A stretch of 64,000 nucleotides of DNA. Origin: UBA1479 sp963972065. Its GTDB lineage: Bacteria > Pseudomonadota > Alphaproteobacteria > Rhodospirillales > Casp-alpha2. Positions 55,153 through 63,786 of this stretch are shown one piece after another. How positions within the stretch are numbered: position 1 is the stretch's first letter; each line of letters opens with the position of its first letter. A program made the position numbers and the translations under genes. Below the pieces are notes generated by a model that saw only the letters and a list, made by a program, of their open reading frames with translations, had not been told where the DNA came from and made no database searches. The DNA is taken from contig CAXAVJ010000002.1 in assembly GCA_963972065.1 (NCBI GenBank), positions 36,765 through 100,764 of the forward strand, in the 5' to 3' direction.

Positions 55153-56475
55153 ATGGTTAAGCCGCCAAAGCGTAAAAACCACATCCCCCTTACGAAGCTG
55201 GTAAAATTCGCGCGGGATATCCGCACAGCCATGTGGTTCCGCCCGTCTGTCTGCAGCTTGCTTGCCGCGATGGTAGCGCTCGTCATCGCCGGCATAGATC
55301 AGTCGATCCCCGAAAGCACGGCAAGGCTGCTTCCAGTCATCGACAGCGAAGCGGCCAAGGACCTGCTGCGTCTTGTCGCCGCTGGCATGCTGACCGTCAC
55401 CACCGTCACCTTATCCGTGACAATGCTGGTCCTCAACCTAACGGCCAGTCAAGCCTCCCCCCGGGCGGTGCCGGAATTGATGGCCGATCCCGTCACACAG
55501 AACGCATTGTCGACATTCCTCGCAACGTTCGTGTTCGCGGTCGCGGCGCTCGGCCTGTTCGGGTTCAAGGCGGTTTCCGGAACCGGCGTGACCTTGATTT
55601 TCGCTGTCTCCGTGTTCCTCGGCGCTTGGGCAATTCGCTATCTGGTGCAGTGGATGCATCATGTCGCAGCATCGTCCAAGCTCAGCAGCATTATCGTAAA
55701 AATCTACAATCAGGCTGAAAATTGCCTGGGGAACTACCTGTCCGCCGACACCCGAGAAAGCGGTGACTTTCCGGCCCTGAATGACGGCGACGGGGAAATC
55801 ATCCGCGCCGGGGAAACAGGCTATGTTCAACTGGTCAATATCGAAACACTGACGCAATCTGCGGAAACGTTGGGCCTTGTCGTCAAGCTCCATGTGTCGG
55901 AAGGCGATTTCGCCCACGCCGCAACCACGCTGATGACGGCATGGGGAGCAAAGTCGGCGGACCGCGAAGCACAGGCCCGTCTTTGCCGGTCCATCGCCAT
56001 TGGCAGCGAACGAACCCCAGAGGACGACCCTCGCCTGGGCATCGAGATTCTGGCCGAAATTGGGTGCCGGGCGCTGTCGCCGGGCCTCAACGATCCGCAA
56101 ACCGCGATTATCTGCATAAACTACCTGAGCGCCCTGTTGACCCACGCAGGCAGAGTGCCCAAGGAGGAATACCCTGCCAGCCAGGTCAAAGGGGGGCGCG
56201 TTGAACGCGTCGTCGTCAGCTTCGAGCAGCTGTTGATCCGCGCATTCCGCCCCCTGGTTCGGGACGGCGGCGGCCAGACTGAAGTCATCGAACGCATTTT
56301 GGAGGTTCTGGCGGAAATGAGCCGCACCGTTTCCATCGACCATTTGGACGCGCTGTCCAACGAAGCGGACCACGCCGCCGAAATGGCCTGCAGCAAGCTG
56401 CCCCTTGCCGCAGACAAGGAATCCATCACCCAGGCGGCCAAGGCGGTCTCGGCAACGATCCGCGCAAGACGCTAG
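55153..56475 (+). CDS. DUF2254 family membrane protein
   Basis: 440 aa. Four hydrophobic segments in the first 170 residues (including MLTVTTVTLSVTMLVLNLTASQASPR, the family hallmark) are followed by a soluble C-terminal domain with RALSPGLNDPQTAI. Function unknown; DUF2254 proteins are inner-membrane proteins. The start is ATG 55153 after AAGGG; a TTG at 55141 is possible. Codon use appears somewhat AT-richer than its neighbours. Confidence 0.85.
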   Translation: MVKPPKRKNHIPLTKLVKFARDIRTAMWFRPSVCSLLAAMVALVIAGIDQSIPESTARLLPVIDSEAAKDLLRLVAAGMLTVTTVTLSVTMLVLNLTASQASPRAVPELMADPVTQNALSTFLATFVFAVAALGLFGFKAVSGTGVTLIFAVSVFLGAWAIRYLVQWMHHVAASSKLSSIIVKIYNQAENCLGNYLSADTRESGDFPALNDGDGEIIRAGETGYVQLVNIETLTQSAETLGLVVKLHVSEGDFAHAATTLMTAWGAKSADREAQARLCRSIAIGSERTPEDDPRLGIEILAEIGCRALSPGLNDPQTAIICINYLSALLTHAGRVPKEEYPASQVKGGRVERVVVSFEQLLIRAFRPLVRDGGGQTEVIERILEVLAEMSRTVSIDHLDALSNEADHAAEMACSKLPLAADKESITQAAKAVSATIRARR

Positions 56476-56643
56476 GTTCCGCCGCCGAAGGTCGTGAATC
56501 CACTTGCCAGCGGAAACGGAAGAAGGTATTTCACCCGACTATGAACATGCACGACGCAATTCTGGCCCCGCTTCCCACCATTAAAGGGAAGATTAAAACC
56601 GCCACCACGAGGTGACGCGGGCTTGCTGCATTGTGCGATATTA

Positions 56644-56680
56644 GCAAACGGCCCGCGGATACACCCCGCGGGCCGTTTGC
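56644..56680. terminator. Perfect 15-bp hairpin upstream of asd
   Basis: GCAAACGGCCCGCGG (56644-56658) pairs completely with 56666-56680 over a 7-base loop. No T-run follows on the plus strand (TTATGAT instead); on the minus strand the sequence beyond the stem is TAATATCG. It may end the DUF2254 transcript or insulate asd. A TATGAT at 56683-56688 just after it could be the asd -10 box, without a clear -35. The rest of 56476-56753 has no gene. Confidence 0.5.
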
Positions 56681-56753
56681 GTTATGATACGCGCATCGTC
56701 CCGCCCGGGATGTTCGATCCAAGGGCTCCAGGGACGTAAGGAGAGTTAAAATC

Positions 56754-57785
56754 ATGGGTTACAAAGTTGCCGTCGTCGGCGCCACGGGCAACGTGGGCCG
56801 TGAAGTTCTGCAGATCATGGCCGAGCGGGAATTCCCCGCCGACGAGGTCGTGGCGCTGGCCTCCGCACGGTCGGTCGGCCGCGAGATCTCCTATGGCGAG
56901 GACGAAGTCCTCAAGGTGCAGAACCTGGAAACCTACGACTTCAAGGGCACCGACATCGTGCTGTCCAGCCCGGGGGCCAAGGTGTCCGCCAAATATTCGC
57001 CGATCGCCGCCGCCGCCGGCGCCGTCGTGATCGACAACACCAGCCAGTTCCGCATGGACCCGGACGTGCCGCTTGTGGTGCCCGAAGTCAATCCGGACGC
57101 CCTCGCCGGTTATGCCAAGCGCAACATCATCGCCAATCCCAACTGCTCGACCATCCAGATGGTGGTGGCGTTGAAGCCGCTGCACGACCTGCAGCCGATC
57201 AAGCGGGTGGTGGTGTCGACCTATCAGTCCGTGTCGGGTGCCGGCAAGGCGGGCATGGACGAGTTGTTCAACCAGACGCGCGGCATCTATTCCAACGAGC
57301 CGTTCCACAAGTACCAGGAAAAATTTACCAAGCAGATCGCCTTCAACTGCATTCCCCATATCGATGTGTTCATGGACGACGGATCGACCAAGGAGGAATG
57401 GAAGATGGTGACCGAAACCAAGAAGATCCTGGACCCGGATATTGCCGTTCATGCGACCTGCGTGCGCGTGCCCGTGTTCATCGGCCATTCGGAAGCGGTC
57501 AACATCGAGTTCGAATACCCGGTCAGCGTGGAAGAAGCGCGCCGCGCCCTGCGCAAGGCGCCCGGCGTGTCCGTCGTCGACCATCAGGCGGATGAAGGCT
57601 ACGTCACGCCGATCGAATGCGCCGGCGAGGACGCCGTCTACGTGTCGCGCCTGCGTAAGGATCCGACCGTCGAACACGGCCTGTCCATGTGGGTTGTCTC
57701 CGACAACCTGCGCAAGGGCGCGGCGTTGAACACGGTGCAGATCGCCGAGGAGCTGATCCGCTCCTACATGCGTAAGGCGGCCTGA
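56754..57785 (+). CDS. asd: Aspartate-semialdehyde dehydrogenase
   Basis: 343 aa. NADPH motif GATGNVGREVL at the N-terminus, catalytic C131 in NPNCSTIQ, and the substrate-site His in FIGHSEAVNIEF near residue 245. It makes aspartate semialdehyde for lysine, threonine and methionine; dapF in this window lies on the same pathway. AAGGAGAG precedes ATG 56754. Confidence 0.97.
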   Translation: MGYKVAVVGATGNVGREVLQIMAEREFPADEVVALASARSVGREISYGEDEVLKVQNLETYDFKGTDIVLSSPGAKVSAKYSPIAAAAGAVVIDNTSQFRMDPDVPLVVPEVNPDALAGYAKRNIIANPNCSTIQMVVALKPLHDLQPIKRVVVSTYQSVSGAGKAGMDELFNQTRGIYSNEPFHKYQEKFTKQIAFNCIPHIDVFMDDGSTKEEWKMVTETKKILDPDIAVHATCVRVPVFIGHSEAVNIEFEYPVSVEEARRALRKAPGVSVVDHQADEGYVTPIECAGEDAVYVSRLRKDPTVEHGLSMWVVSDNLRKGAALNTVQIAEELIRSYMRKAA

Positions 57786-57789
57786 TCCG

Positions 57790-58317
57790 ATGACGACACA
57801 GGCGACGCAGGTGACCGCCCCCCGGCACAGCCGCATCGGCCAATGGGTCGGCCTGAGCGTGATCGTCCTTTGCGTCGCCATCATCGGCTACATCGCCAGT
57901 CAGCGCCCGGCCGAAATCAGCCTGGCCGATGCGGAGAACCACAAACAGGTGGAGATCGGCCAGCTGACCTATCAGCAGACCTGCATGGCCTGTCACGGGG
58001 TCAAGCTGAAGGGCAAGCCGTCGTGGGAGGTTGGCTCAGCCAAACAGGCCGGCATTCCGCTGTCGGCCGACGGCACCACCTGGCACATGTCCGACCGCCA
58101 TCTGTTCGACGCCATCGCCACCGGCACCCGCGTGAAGGGCGGCAAGACCGACCGTATTCACGACACGGCCTTTGGCAAAGCCCAGGGCGGGCGCCTGACG
58201 GATGCGGAAATCTGGGCCCTGATCGCCTATTTCAAGACCACCTGGACCGCGCGCCAGATCGAATCCCAAAAGGAAACGGGCCTGCGCGAACGGCCCACGG
58301 CCGACACACCCAAATGA
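57790..58317 (+). CDS. Membrane-anchored class I-like c-type cytochrome
   Basis: 175 aa. An N-terminal membrane anchor (about 19-37) is followed by heme site C65-M-A-C68-H69 and a C-terminal LTDAEIWALIAYFKTTW helix. The usual distal Met (xxMPAFG) is replaced: the region reads RIHDTAFG, and the only Met after the heme site is in WHMSD. The heme may therefore use a His or be five-coordinate. Its stop overlaps the multicopper oxidase start, so the two form a functional pair. Four bases after asd. Confidence 0.88.
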   Translation: MTTQATQVTAPRHSRIGQWVGLSVIVLCVAIIGYIASQRPAEISLADAENHKQVEIGQLTYQQTCMACHGVKLKGKPSWEVGSAKQAGIPLSADGTTWHMSDRHLFDAIATGTRVKGGKTDRIHDTAFGKAQGGRLTDAEIWALIAYFKTTWTARQIESQKETGLRERPTADTPK

Positions 58318-59765
58318 CCGGCCGGCCGGTGACGCGCCGCCGGGCGCTGACCGGCCTGGGTGCGGCGGCGGGTGCCGCCCTGATTTCCGTCACCCTCCCG
58401 CCGCTGGCCCGCGCCAAGGGCAATATCCGCGACGTCCACCTGCAGGCGGGTCCGGCCACGGCGCGGCTGATCGGCCCGCAAGGTCCCGAGACCGCCGTCT
58501 GGGCCTATAACGGGCGCACGCCGGGCCCCGTGATCCGGGCCATGCAGGGCGAACGCCTGCGCGTGCATTTCAAGAACACCCTGGAACAGCCGACCACGAT
58601 CCATTGGCATGGCATCCGCCTGGCCAACGCCATGGACGGCGTGCCCTATCTGACCCAGGACCCGGTGCAGCCCGGCGAGACCTTCACATACGAATTCGAT
58701 GCCTTCGACGCCGGGACCTATTGGTACCATCCCCATTTCAATTCATCGGAACAGGTCGCCATGGGCCTGGCCGGGGCGCTGATCATCGACGAGCCCGCCC
58801 CGCCCCCGGTCGACCGCGACGTGTTGTGGGTGATCGACGACTGGCGCCTGACCAAGGACGCGGCCATCGCGTCCTTCGACCGGCCGTTTCACGACATGGT
58901 CCACGGCGGACGGTTCGGCAACACGGTCACGGTCAACGGCCAGATCGCCGAGGACGTCCCCGTGACCCCGGGCGAGCGCATCCGCCTGCGCATCGTCAAC
59001 GTCGCCAACGCGCGCATCTTCCGCCTGATCTTCACCGGCCACCGGCCCTGGCTGGCGGCGATCGACGGCCACCCCGTGCCGCCCCGGCAGTTCGACGAAG
59101 GGCAGTTGATCATCGCCCCCGGATCGCGCGCCGACCTGATCATCGACATGACGGGCAAGACCGACGAGCGCTTCACCGTGATCGACAATTCGCCCGAGGG
59201 CATCCGCTATCGCCTTGCCGATCTCGCCTATGGCCCCGCCCCGGCGCGACCGACCCCGGCGCGACCGACGCCCGAGGCCTGGGCCGACAACCCGCTGCCC
59301 GAGCCGGACCTGGACAAGGCGACGCGCCTGGAACTGGTCATGGAAGGCGGCGCCATGGGCGGGCTGGAAAGCGCCCTGTACAAGGGCGAGAAATTGACCG
59401 GCCGCGAGCTGGCGCGCCAACACGGCATGGCCTGGTCGTTCAACGGGGTGGTTCATCCGCCCATGCAATACGGCGAACACAGCCATCCCATGTTCACCTT
59501 CAAGAAGGGCGAAAGCGTGATCCTGGCGATCCGCAACGACACCGCCTTCCAGCACCCGATCCATCTGCACGGCCATACCTTCCGCGTGCTGACCCGGGAC
59601 GGCAAGCCGGTCCCGGACCGGCCCTGGCAGGACACGGTGCTGCTGCCCGTGGACGGCGAGGCGGAAATCGCCTTCGTCGCCGACAATCCCGGGGATTGGA
59701 TGCTCCACTGTCACATCATGGAGCACCAGAAGTCCGGGATGATGGGCCACTTCCGGGTCGGTTAG
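58314..59765 (+). CDS. Tat-exported multicopper oxidase
   Basis: 483 aa, three cupredoxin domains. The twin-arginine signal TRRRALTGLG is in the first 35 residues (cleavage after ARA). Copper ligands: H97, H99 (HWHG), H139, H141 (HPH), H414, H417, H419 (HPIHLHGH), H465, C466, H467, H471 and the type 1 axial M476. It oxidises a metal or organic substrate with O2. A 15-bp tandem repeat (59241-59270) encodes PARPTPARPT in a loop. Translationally coupled to the cytochrome before it. Confidence 0.93.
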   Translation: MTGRPVTRRRALTGLGAAAGAALISVTLPPLARAKGNIRDVHLQAGPATARLIGPQGPETAVWAYNGRTPGPVIRAMQGERLRVHFKNTLEQPTTIHWHGIRLANAMDGVPYLTQDPVQPGETFTYEFDAFDAGTYWYHPHFNSSEQVAMGLAGALIIDEPAPPPVDRDVLWVIDDWRLTKDAAIASFDRPFHDMVHGGRFGNTVTVNGQIAEDVPVTPGERIRLRIVNVANARIFRLIFTGHRPWLAAIDGHPVPPRQFDEGQLIIAPGSRADLIIDMTGKTDERFTVIDNSPEGIRYRLADLAYGPAPARPTPARPTPEAWADNPLPEPDLDKATRLELVMEGGAMGGLESALYKGEKLTGRELARQHGMAWSFNGVVHPPMQYGEHSHPMFTFKKGESVILAIRNDTAFQHPIHLHGHTFRVLTRDGKPVPDRPWQDTVLLPVDGEAEIAFVADNPGDWMLHCHIMEHQKSGMMGHFRVG

Positions 59766-59766
59766 G

Positions 59767-59802
59767 CGGAAACGGCGCCGTGCCCCTTGTCGCCGCTTTC
59801 CG
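59767..59802 (+). terminator. Hairpin after the multicopper oxidase
   Basis: CGGAAACGGCG (59767-59777) pairs with CGCCG...TTTCCG (59791-59802) with one bulged base. It is followed only by GTTTG, so it is at best a weak terminator. It lies immediately after the stop and 88 bases before ppc. Confidence 0.4.
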
Positions 59803-59889
59803 GTTTGCCGAAAATCGCTATGATCGCGCCTTGACCGGGCGGCATCCTCTGATCGGTCTGAACCCACCAACGGCGGCACGGGCACGGTC

Positions 59890-62667
59890 ATGACGGCAAA
59901 CATCGACTTGACGGCGGAAGCCGAGGACATCGCGAAGGACCAGCCGCTGATCGAAGACATCCGGCTGCTCGGCCGGCTGCTCGGGGAAACGGTGAAGGCG
60001 CAGCAGGGCGACGGGGTGTTCGAGCTGATCGAAACCATCCGCCGCATGTCCGTGCAGTTCCACCGCGAGGACGACCTGTCGGCGCGGCAGGCGCTGGAGG
60101 ATATCCTCCGCGCCCTCGATCCCGCATTGGCGGTCCAGGTCATCCGCGCCTTCAGCTATTTTTCCCACCTGGCGAACATCGCCGAGGATCATCACCACGT
60201 GCGGCGCACCCGCCACCACGTCATCGCCGGATCGAAACCCCGGCGGGGAACCATCGCCGACGCATTGGACCGGGCCTTCGGCGCCGGTCTTACCCCGGCC
60301 GTGGTTCGGGCGTTCTTCGACAGCGCCCAGATCAGCCCCGTGCTGACGGCGCATCCGACCGAAGTGCGCCGGCAAAGCATGATGCACCGCGAGATCGCCA
60401 TCGCCGACCTGATCGCGCGGCGCGAGCGCACCGACCTGACGCCCGATGAACATCGGGAGATCGAGGACCGCCTGGCCCGGGCCGTACTGGTGCTGTGGCA
60501 GACCAACCTGCTGCGCCAGACGCGCCTGGACGTCATGGACGAAGTCACCAACGGCCTGACCTATTTCGACCATACCTTCTTCACCGAACTGCCGCGCCTG
60601 TTCGCCGAGGTCGAGGACCGCCTTGCCGCGGCCGGCGCCGATACGGACACGACGGCCCTGCCGTCGTTCCTGATGATCGGCAGCTGGATCGGCGGCGACC
60701 GGGACGGCAATCCCTTCGTCGATGCCGACGTGCTGCGGGGCACCCTGCGCCGGCACAGCGAGAAGGCGCTGACCTTCTATCTGCAAGAGGTTCACAAGCT
60801 CGGCCAGGAACTTCCCCTGTCCTCGCTGATCGTGGACGTGTCGCCGGCCCTTGCGGAGTTCGCCGCCGGGTCGCCGGACACCTCGCCGCACCGCAACGCG
60901 GAACCCTATCGCCGCGCCCTTAGCCGCATTTACGCCCGCCTGGCCGCGACGCAGCAGCACCTGAACGGAACCACCCCGGCGCGCACGCCGCTGGGCGAGG
61001 CGGCAGCCTACGGCGACGCCCGCGAGTTGAGCGGCGACCTTCTGATTCTTCACGATTCCCTGGCCCAGAACGGCTCCCTCGCGCTGACCAAGGGCCGGCT
61101 GCGCCATCTGCGCCGGGCCGTCGACTGTTTCGGATTCCACCTTGCCCGCCTTGACCTGCGGCAGGGATCGGATGTGCACAACGCAACCCTGGCGGAACTG
61201 CTGGACGCGGCCGAACCCGGCACCGACTACCAGGGCATGGATGAAATGGCGCGGCGCGAGATTCTGGGCGCCGAACTGCAGAGCCGGCGCCCCCTGATCA
61301 TCCCGCGCCACGCCTATACCGAAACGACGGCGAAGGAACTGGGCGTACTGCGGACGGCGCGCGACGGGCTGGACAAATACGGCGCCGATGCCATCCGCAC
61401 CGCCATCGTGTCCAACACCCGGGAAGCCTCCGACATCCTGTGCCTGGCGGTTCTGTTGAAGGAAGCCGGGTTGATCGACGAGACGGGGCACAGCAGCCTC
61501 AACCTGGTGCCTTTGTTCGAAACCATCGACGACCTGCGCCGCTCGATCGAGATCATGGACGCCCTGCTGTCGACCCCCGCCTACCGCCGTCTGGTCGACA
61601 GCCGCGGCGGGCTGCAGGAAATCATGCTGGGCTATTCCGACAGCAACAAGGACGGCGGTTACGTCACCTCGGGGTGGGAACTGTACAAGGCCGAGACGGG
61701 ATTGGTCGATTTGTGCAAACGCCACGGCGTCAAGCTGCGCCTGTTCCACGGCCGGGGCGGGTCCGTCGGACGCGGCGGCGGTCCCAGCTTCGACGCCATT
61801 CTGGCGCAGCCGGCGGGTGCGGTCGACGGCCAGATCCGCCTGACCGAACAGGGCGAAATCATCTCGTCCAAATACACCAACCCGGAGGTCGGCCGGCGCA
61901 ACCTGGAAATTCACGTCGCTGCGACGCTCGAGGCCTCGCTGCTGCATCCGTCCGACGGCCCCGTGCCCGAGGCCTTCACCGGGGCCATGGACCGGCTGTC
62001 GGATCTGGCCTTCCGCGCCTACCGCGACCTGGTGTTCGAAACCCCCGGGTTCAACGACTACTTCCGGGCCTCCACCGTCATCGACGAGATTTCGACCCTG
62101 AACATCGGGTCCCGCCCGGCGTCGCGCAAGGCATCCGGGCAGATCACCGACCTGCGCGCCATCCCCTGGGTGTTCAGTTGGTCGCAATGCCGGATCATGC
62201 TGCCGGGATGGTACGGGTTCGGGTCGGCCGTTCAGGCCTGGCGGGACGAAACGGGCGACGGAGCCCTTGATCTGCTGCGCCGGATGCACCGCGACTGGCC
62301 GTTCTTTGCCACATTGCTCTCGAACATGGACATGGTGCTGGCCAAGTCGAACATGGCGATCGCCTCGCGCTATGCAGACCTGCTTTCGGACAAGGCCCTG
62401 CGCGAAACCATTTTCAACCGCATCCGCGAGGAACGCATCGCGACCATCACGGCGCTGTTCGAAATCACCGGCAACGACCGCCTGCTCGCCAACAATGCGC
62501 TGCTCGCCCGGTCGATCGAAAACCGCTTTCCCTATATCGATCCGCTGAACCACCTGCAGGTCGACCTGCTGCGCGCCCATCGGGGCGGCGCCGACGACCC
62601 CAAGGTGCTGCGCGGCCTGCTTCTTTCCATCAACGGCATTTCGGCGGGCCTGCGCAACAGCGGCTAG
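59890..62667 (+). CDS. ppc: Phosphoenolpyruvate carboxylase
   Basis: 925 aa, normal length. The catalytic His is H155 in LTAHPTEVRR; the phosphate/bicarbonate sites show GYSDSNKDGGY and FHGRGGSVGRGGGP. The protein ends in RNSG, close to the allosteric RNTG terminus of E. coli PEPC. It replenishes oxaloacetate. Start ATG 59890 agrees with the family. Confidence 0.97.
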   Translation: MTANIDLTAEAEDIAKDQPLIEDIRLLGRLLGETVKAQQGDGVFELIETIRRMSVQFHREDDLSARQALEDILRALDPALAVQVIRAFSYFSHLANIAEDHHHVRRTRHHVIAGSKPRRGTIADALDRAFGAGLTPAVVRAFFDSAQISPVLTAHPTEVRRQSMMHREIAIADLIARRERTDLTPDEHREIEDRLARAVLVLWQTNLLRQTRLDVMDEVTNGLTYFDHTFFTELPRLFAEVEDRLAAAGADTDTTALPSFLMIGSWIGGDRDGNPFVDADVLRGTLRRHSEKALTFYLQEVHKLGQELPLSSLIVDVSPALAEFAAGSPDTSPHRNAEPYRRALSRIYARLAATQQHLNGTTPARTPLGEAAAYGDARELSGDLLILHDSLAQNGSLALTKGRLRHLRRAVDCFGFHLARLDLRQGSDVHNATLAELLDAAEPGTDYQGMDEMARREILGAELQSRRPLIIPRHAYTETTAKELGVLRTARDGLDKYGADAIRTAIVSNTREASDILCLAVLLKEAGLIDETGHSSLNLVPLFETIDDLRRSIEIMDALLSTPAYRRLVDSRGGLQEIMLGYSDSNKDGGYVTSGWELYKAETGLVDLCKRHGVKLRLFHGRGGSVGRGGGPSFDAILAQPAGAVDGQIRLTEQGEIISSKYTNPEVGRRNLEIHVAATLEASLLHPSDGPVPEAFTGAMDRLSDLAFRAYRDLVFETPGFNDYFRASTVIDEISTLNIGSRPASRKASGQITDLRAIPWVFSWSQCRIMLPGWYGFGSAVQAWRDETGDGALDLLRRMHRDWPFFATLLSNMDMVLAKSNMAIASRYADLLSDKALRETIFNRIREERIATITALFEITGNDRLLANNALLARSIENRFPYIDPLNHLQVDLLRAHRGGADDPKVLRGLLLSINGISAGLRNSG

Positions 62668-62688
62668 CCTCGCGGCCAGCCCAGGGGC

Positions 62689-63768
62689 TCAGGCGAATTT
62701 CACGGCCGCGATCGGCGGCAGACGCGCGTCCAGCGCCTGCCAGCTGTCGCCCGCGTCTTCGGAAATCCAGAACCCGCCCGAGGTCGAACCGAAGGCCAGC
62801 CGTTCGCCCGTTTCGTCGACGGCCAGCGCGTGGCGGTAGACCAGGTCATAGGCATGGCGTTGGGGCAGGCCCTTGGACAGGACCTCGAAGGTCTTACCGC
62901 CGTCGCGGGTGCGCGAGACGACCAGCTTGCCGTCCTTGGGAATGCGCCGTTCGTCCTTTTCCGCCGGCACGAACCAGGCGGTCTCGCCGTCCGTCGGATG
63001 GGCCTGCACGGCGAAACCAAAACCCGTGGGCTTGGCCGCCGTCACCATCGTCCAATTCTCGCCGCCGTCGGTGGAGCGGAAGATGGCGCTGTGATGCTGG
63101 CACCACATGACGTCGGGATGGCCCGGGCATTGCGCCAATTGGTGGATGTCCTGGGGGATGGGGTCGCCCTGCTGATCCGGTGGCATGTATTCGTTGGTCA
63201 TGCCCTTGTTGATGACGTTCCAGGTCCGCCCCTCGTCGCGCGTCGCCCAGACGCCCCCCGTGGACACGCCGACGGTAACATGGGCCGGATCGCGGGGGTC
63301 GACCAGGACGGAGGACAATCCCGGTTGCTCACCCCCGGCGACGCCGAACCATTTCTTGCGATCCGGATGCAGCCACAGGCCTTCGACCAGGGACCAGGTT
63401 TCGCCCATGTCGTCGGAACGGAACAGGCCGCCCGGCATGGTCCCGGCGTAAAGCCGCCCCGGCACGCCGCCCGGTGTGAAGTTCCAGATGCGCCCGAGGG
63501 TCCAAGGATGGGGGTCGTCGTCGGCGTCTTCCGGTTTTTCCGGAAAGGTCGGCATGGCCATTTCCGCCCACGTGCCCTTCGAGTCCCGGCGCCACAACTT
63601 GGGCCCGAAATGCCCCAGGTCGGGGGCGGCCAGGGTCATGCCGTCGATGGTCAGAACGGCCGAAATGGGGTCGCCCAGGAAGTGGCTGGCGACGATATCC
63701 CAGCCGCCGTTCTTACGGGCGATTTCAAACAGACCCTTGCGGGTCGCCACCTGAAGAAGGTCACTCAT
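62689..63768 (-). CDS. BNR/Asp-box beta-propeller protein (sialidase/VPS10-like)
   Basis: 359 aa from ATG 63768 (a GTG at 63771 is equally possible; AGAGGAA lies upstream). It contains five Asp-box-like repeats: SDDMGETW, RDEGRTW, STDGGENW, TRDGGKTF and SEDAGDSW. No signal peptide. Proteins of this kind are often labelled exo-alpha-sialidase or YCF48-like, but the catalytic residues of true sialidases were not recognised. It lies 18 bases after the MoaD/ThiS-like gene on the same strand, and the pairing is probably functional. Confidence 0.82.
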   Translation of the reverse strand: MSDLLQVATRKGLFEIARKNGGWDIVASHFLGDPISAVLTIDGMTLAAPDLGHFGPKLWRRDSKGTWAEMAMPTFPEKPEDADDDPHPWTLGRIWNFTPGGVPGRLYAGTMPGGLFRSDDMGETWSLVEGLWLHPDRKKWFGVAGGEQPGLSSVLVDPRDPAHVTVGVSTGGVWATRDEGRTWNVINKGMTNEYMPPDQQGDPIPQDIHQLAQCPGHPDVMWCQHHSAIFRSTDGGENWTMVTAAKPTGFGFAVQAHPTDGETAWFVPAEKDERRIPKDGKLVVSRTRDGGKTFEVLSKGLPQRHAYDLVYRHALAVDETGERLAFGSTSGGFWISEDAGDSWQALDARLPPIAAVKFA

Positions 63769-63786
63769 CACATCGTTCCTCTTACC

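Noticed and set aside
59241..59270. 15-bp tandem repeat in the multicopper oxidase gene as a mobile or phase-variable repeat
   Set aside because: Only two units, in frame, encoding a Pro-rich loop; no sign of slippage control.
59818..62580. 920-codon minus-strand frame opposite ppc
   Set aside because: The length comes from GC-rich third positions of ppc; no recognisable domain.
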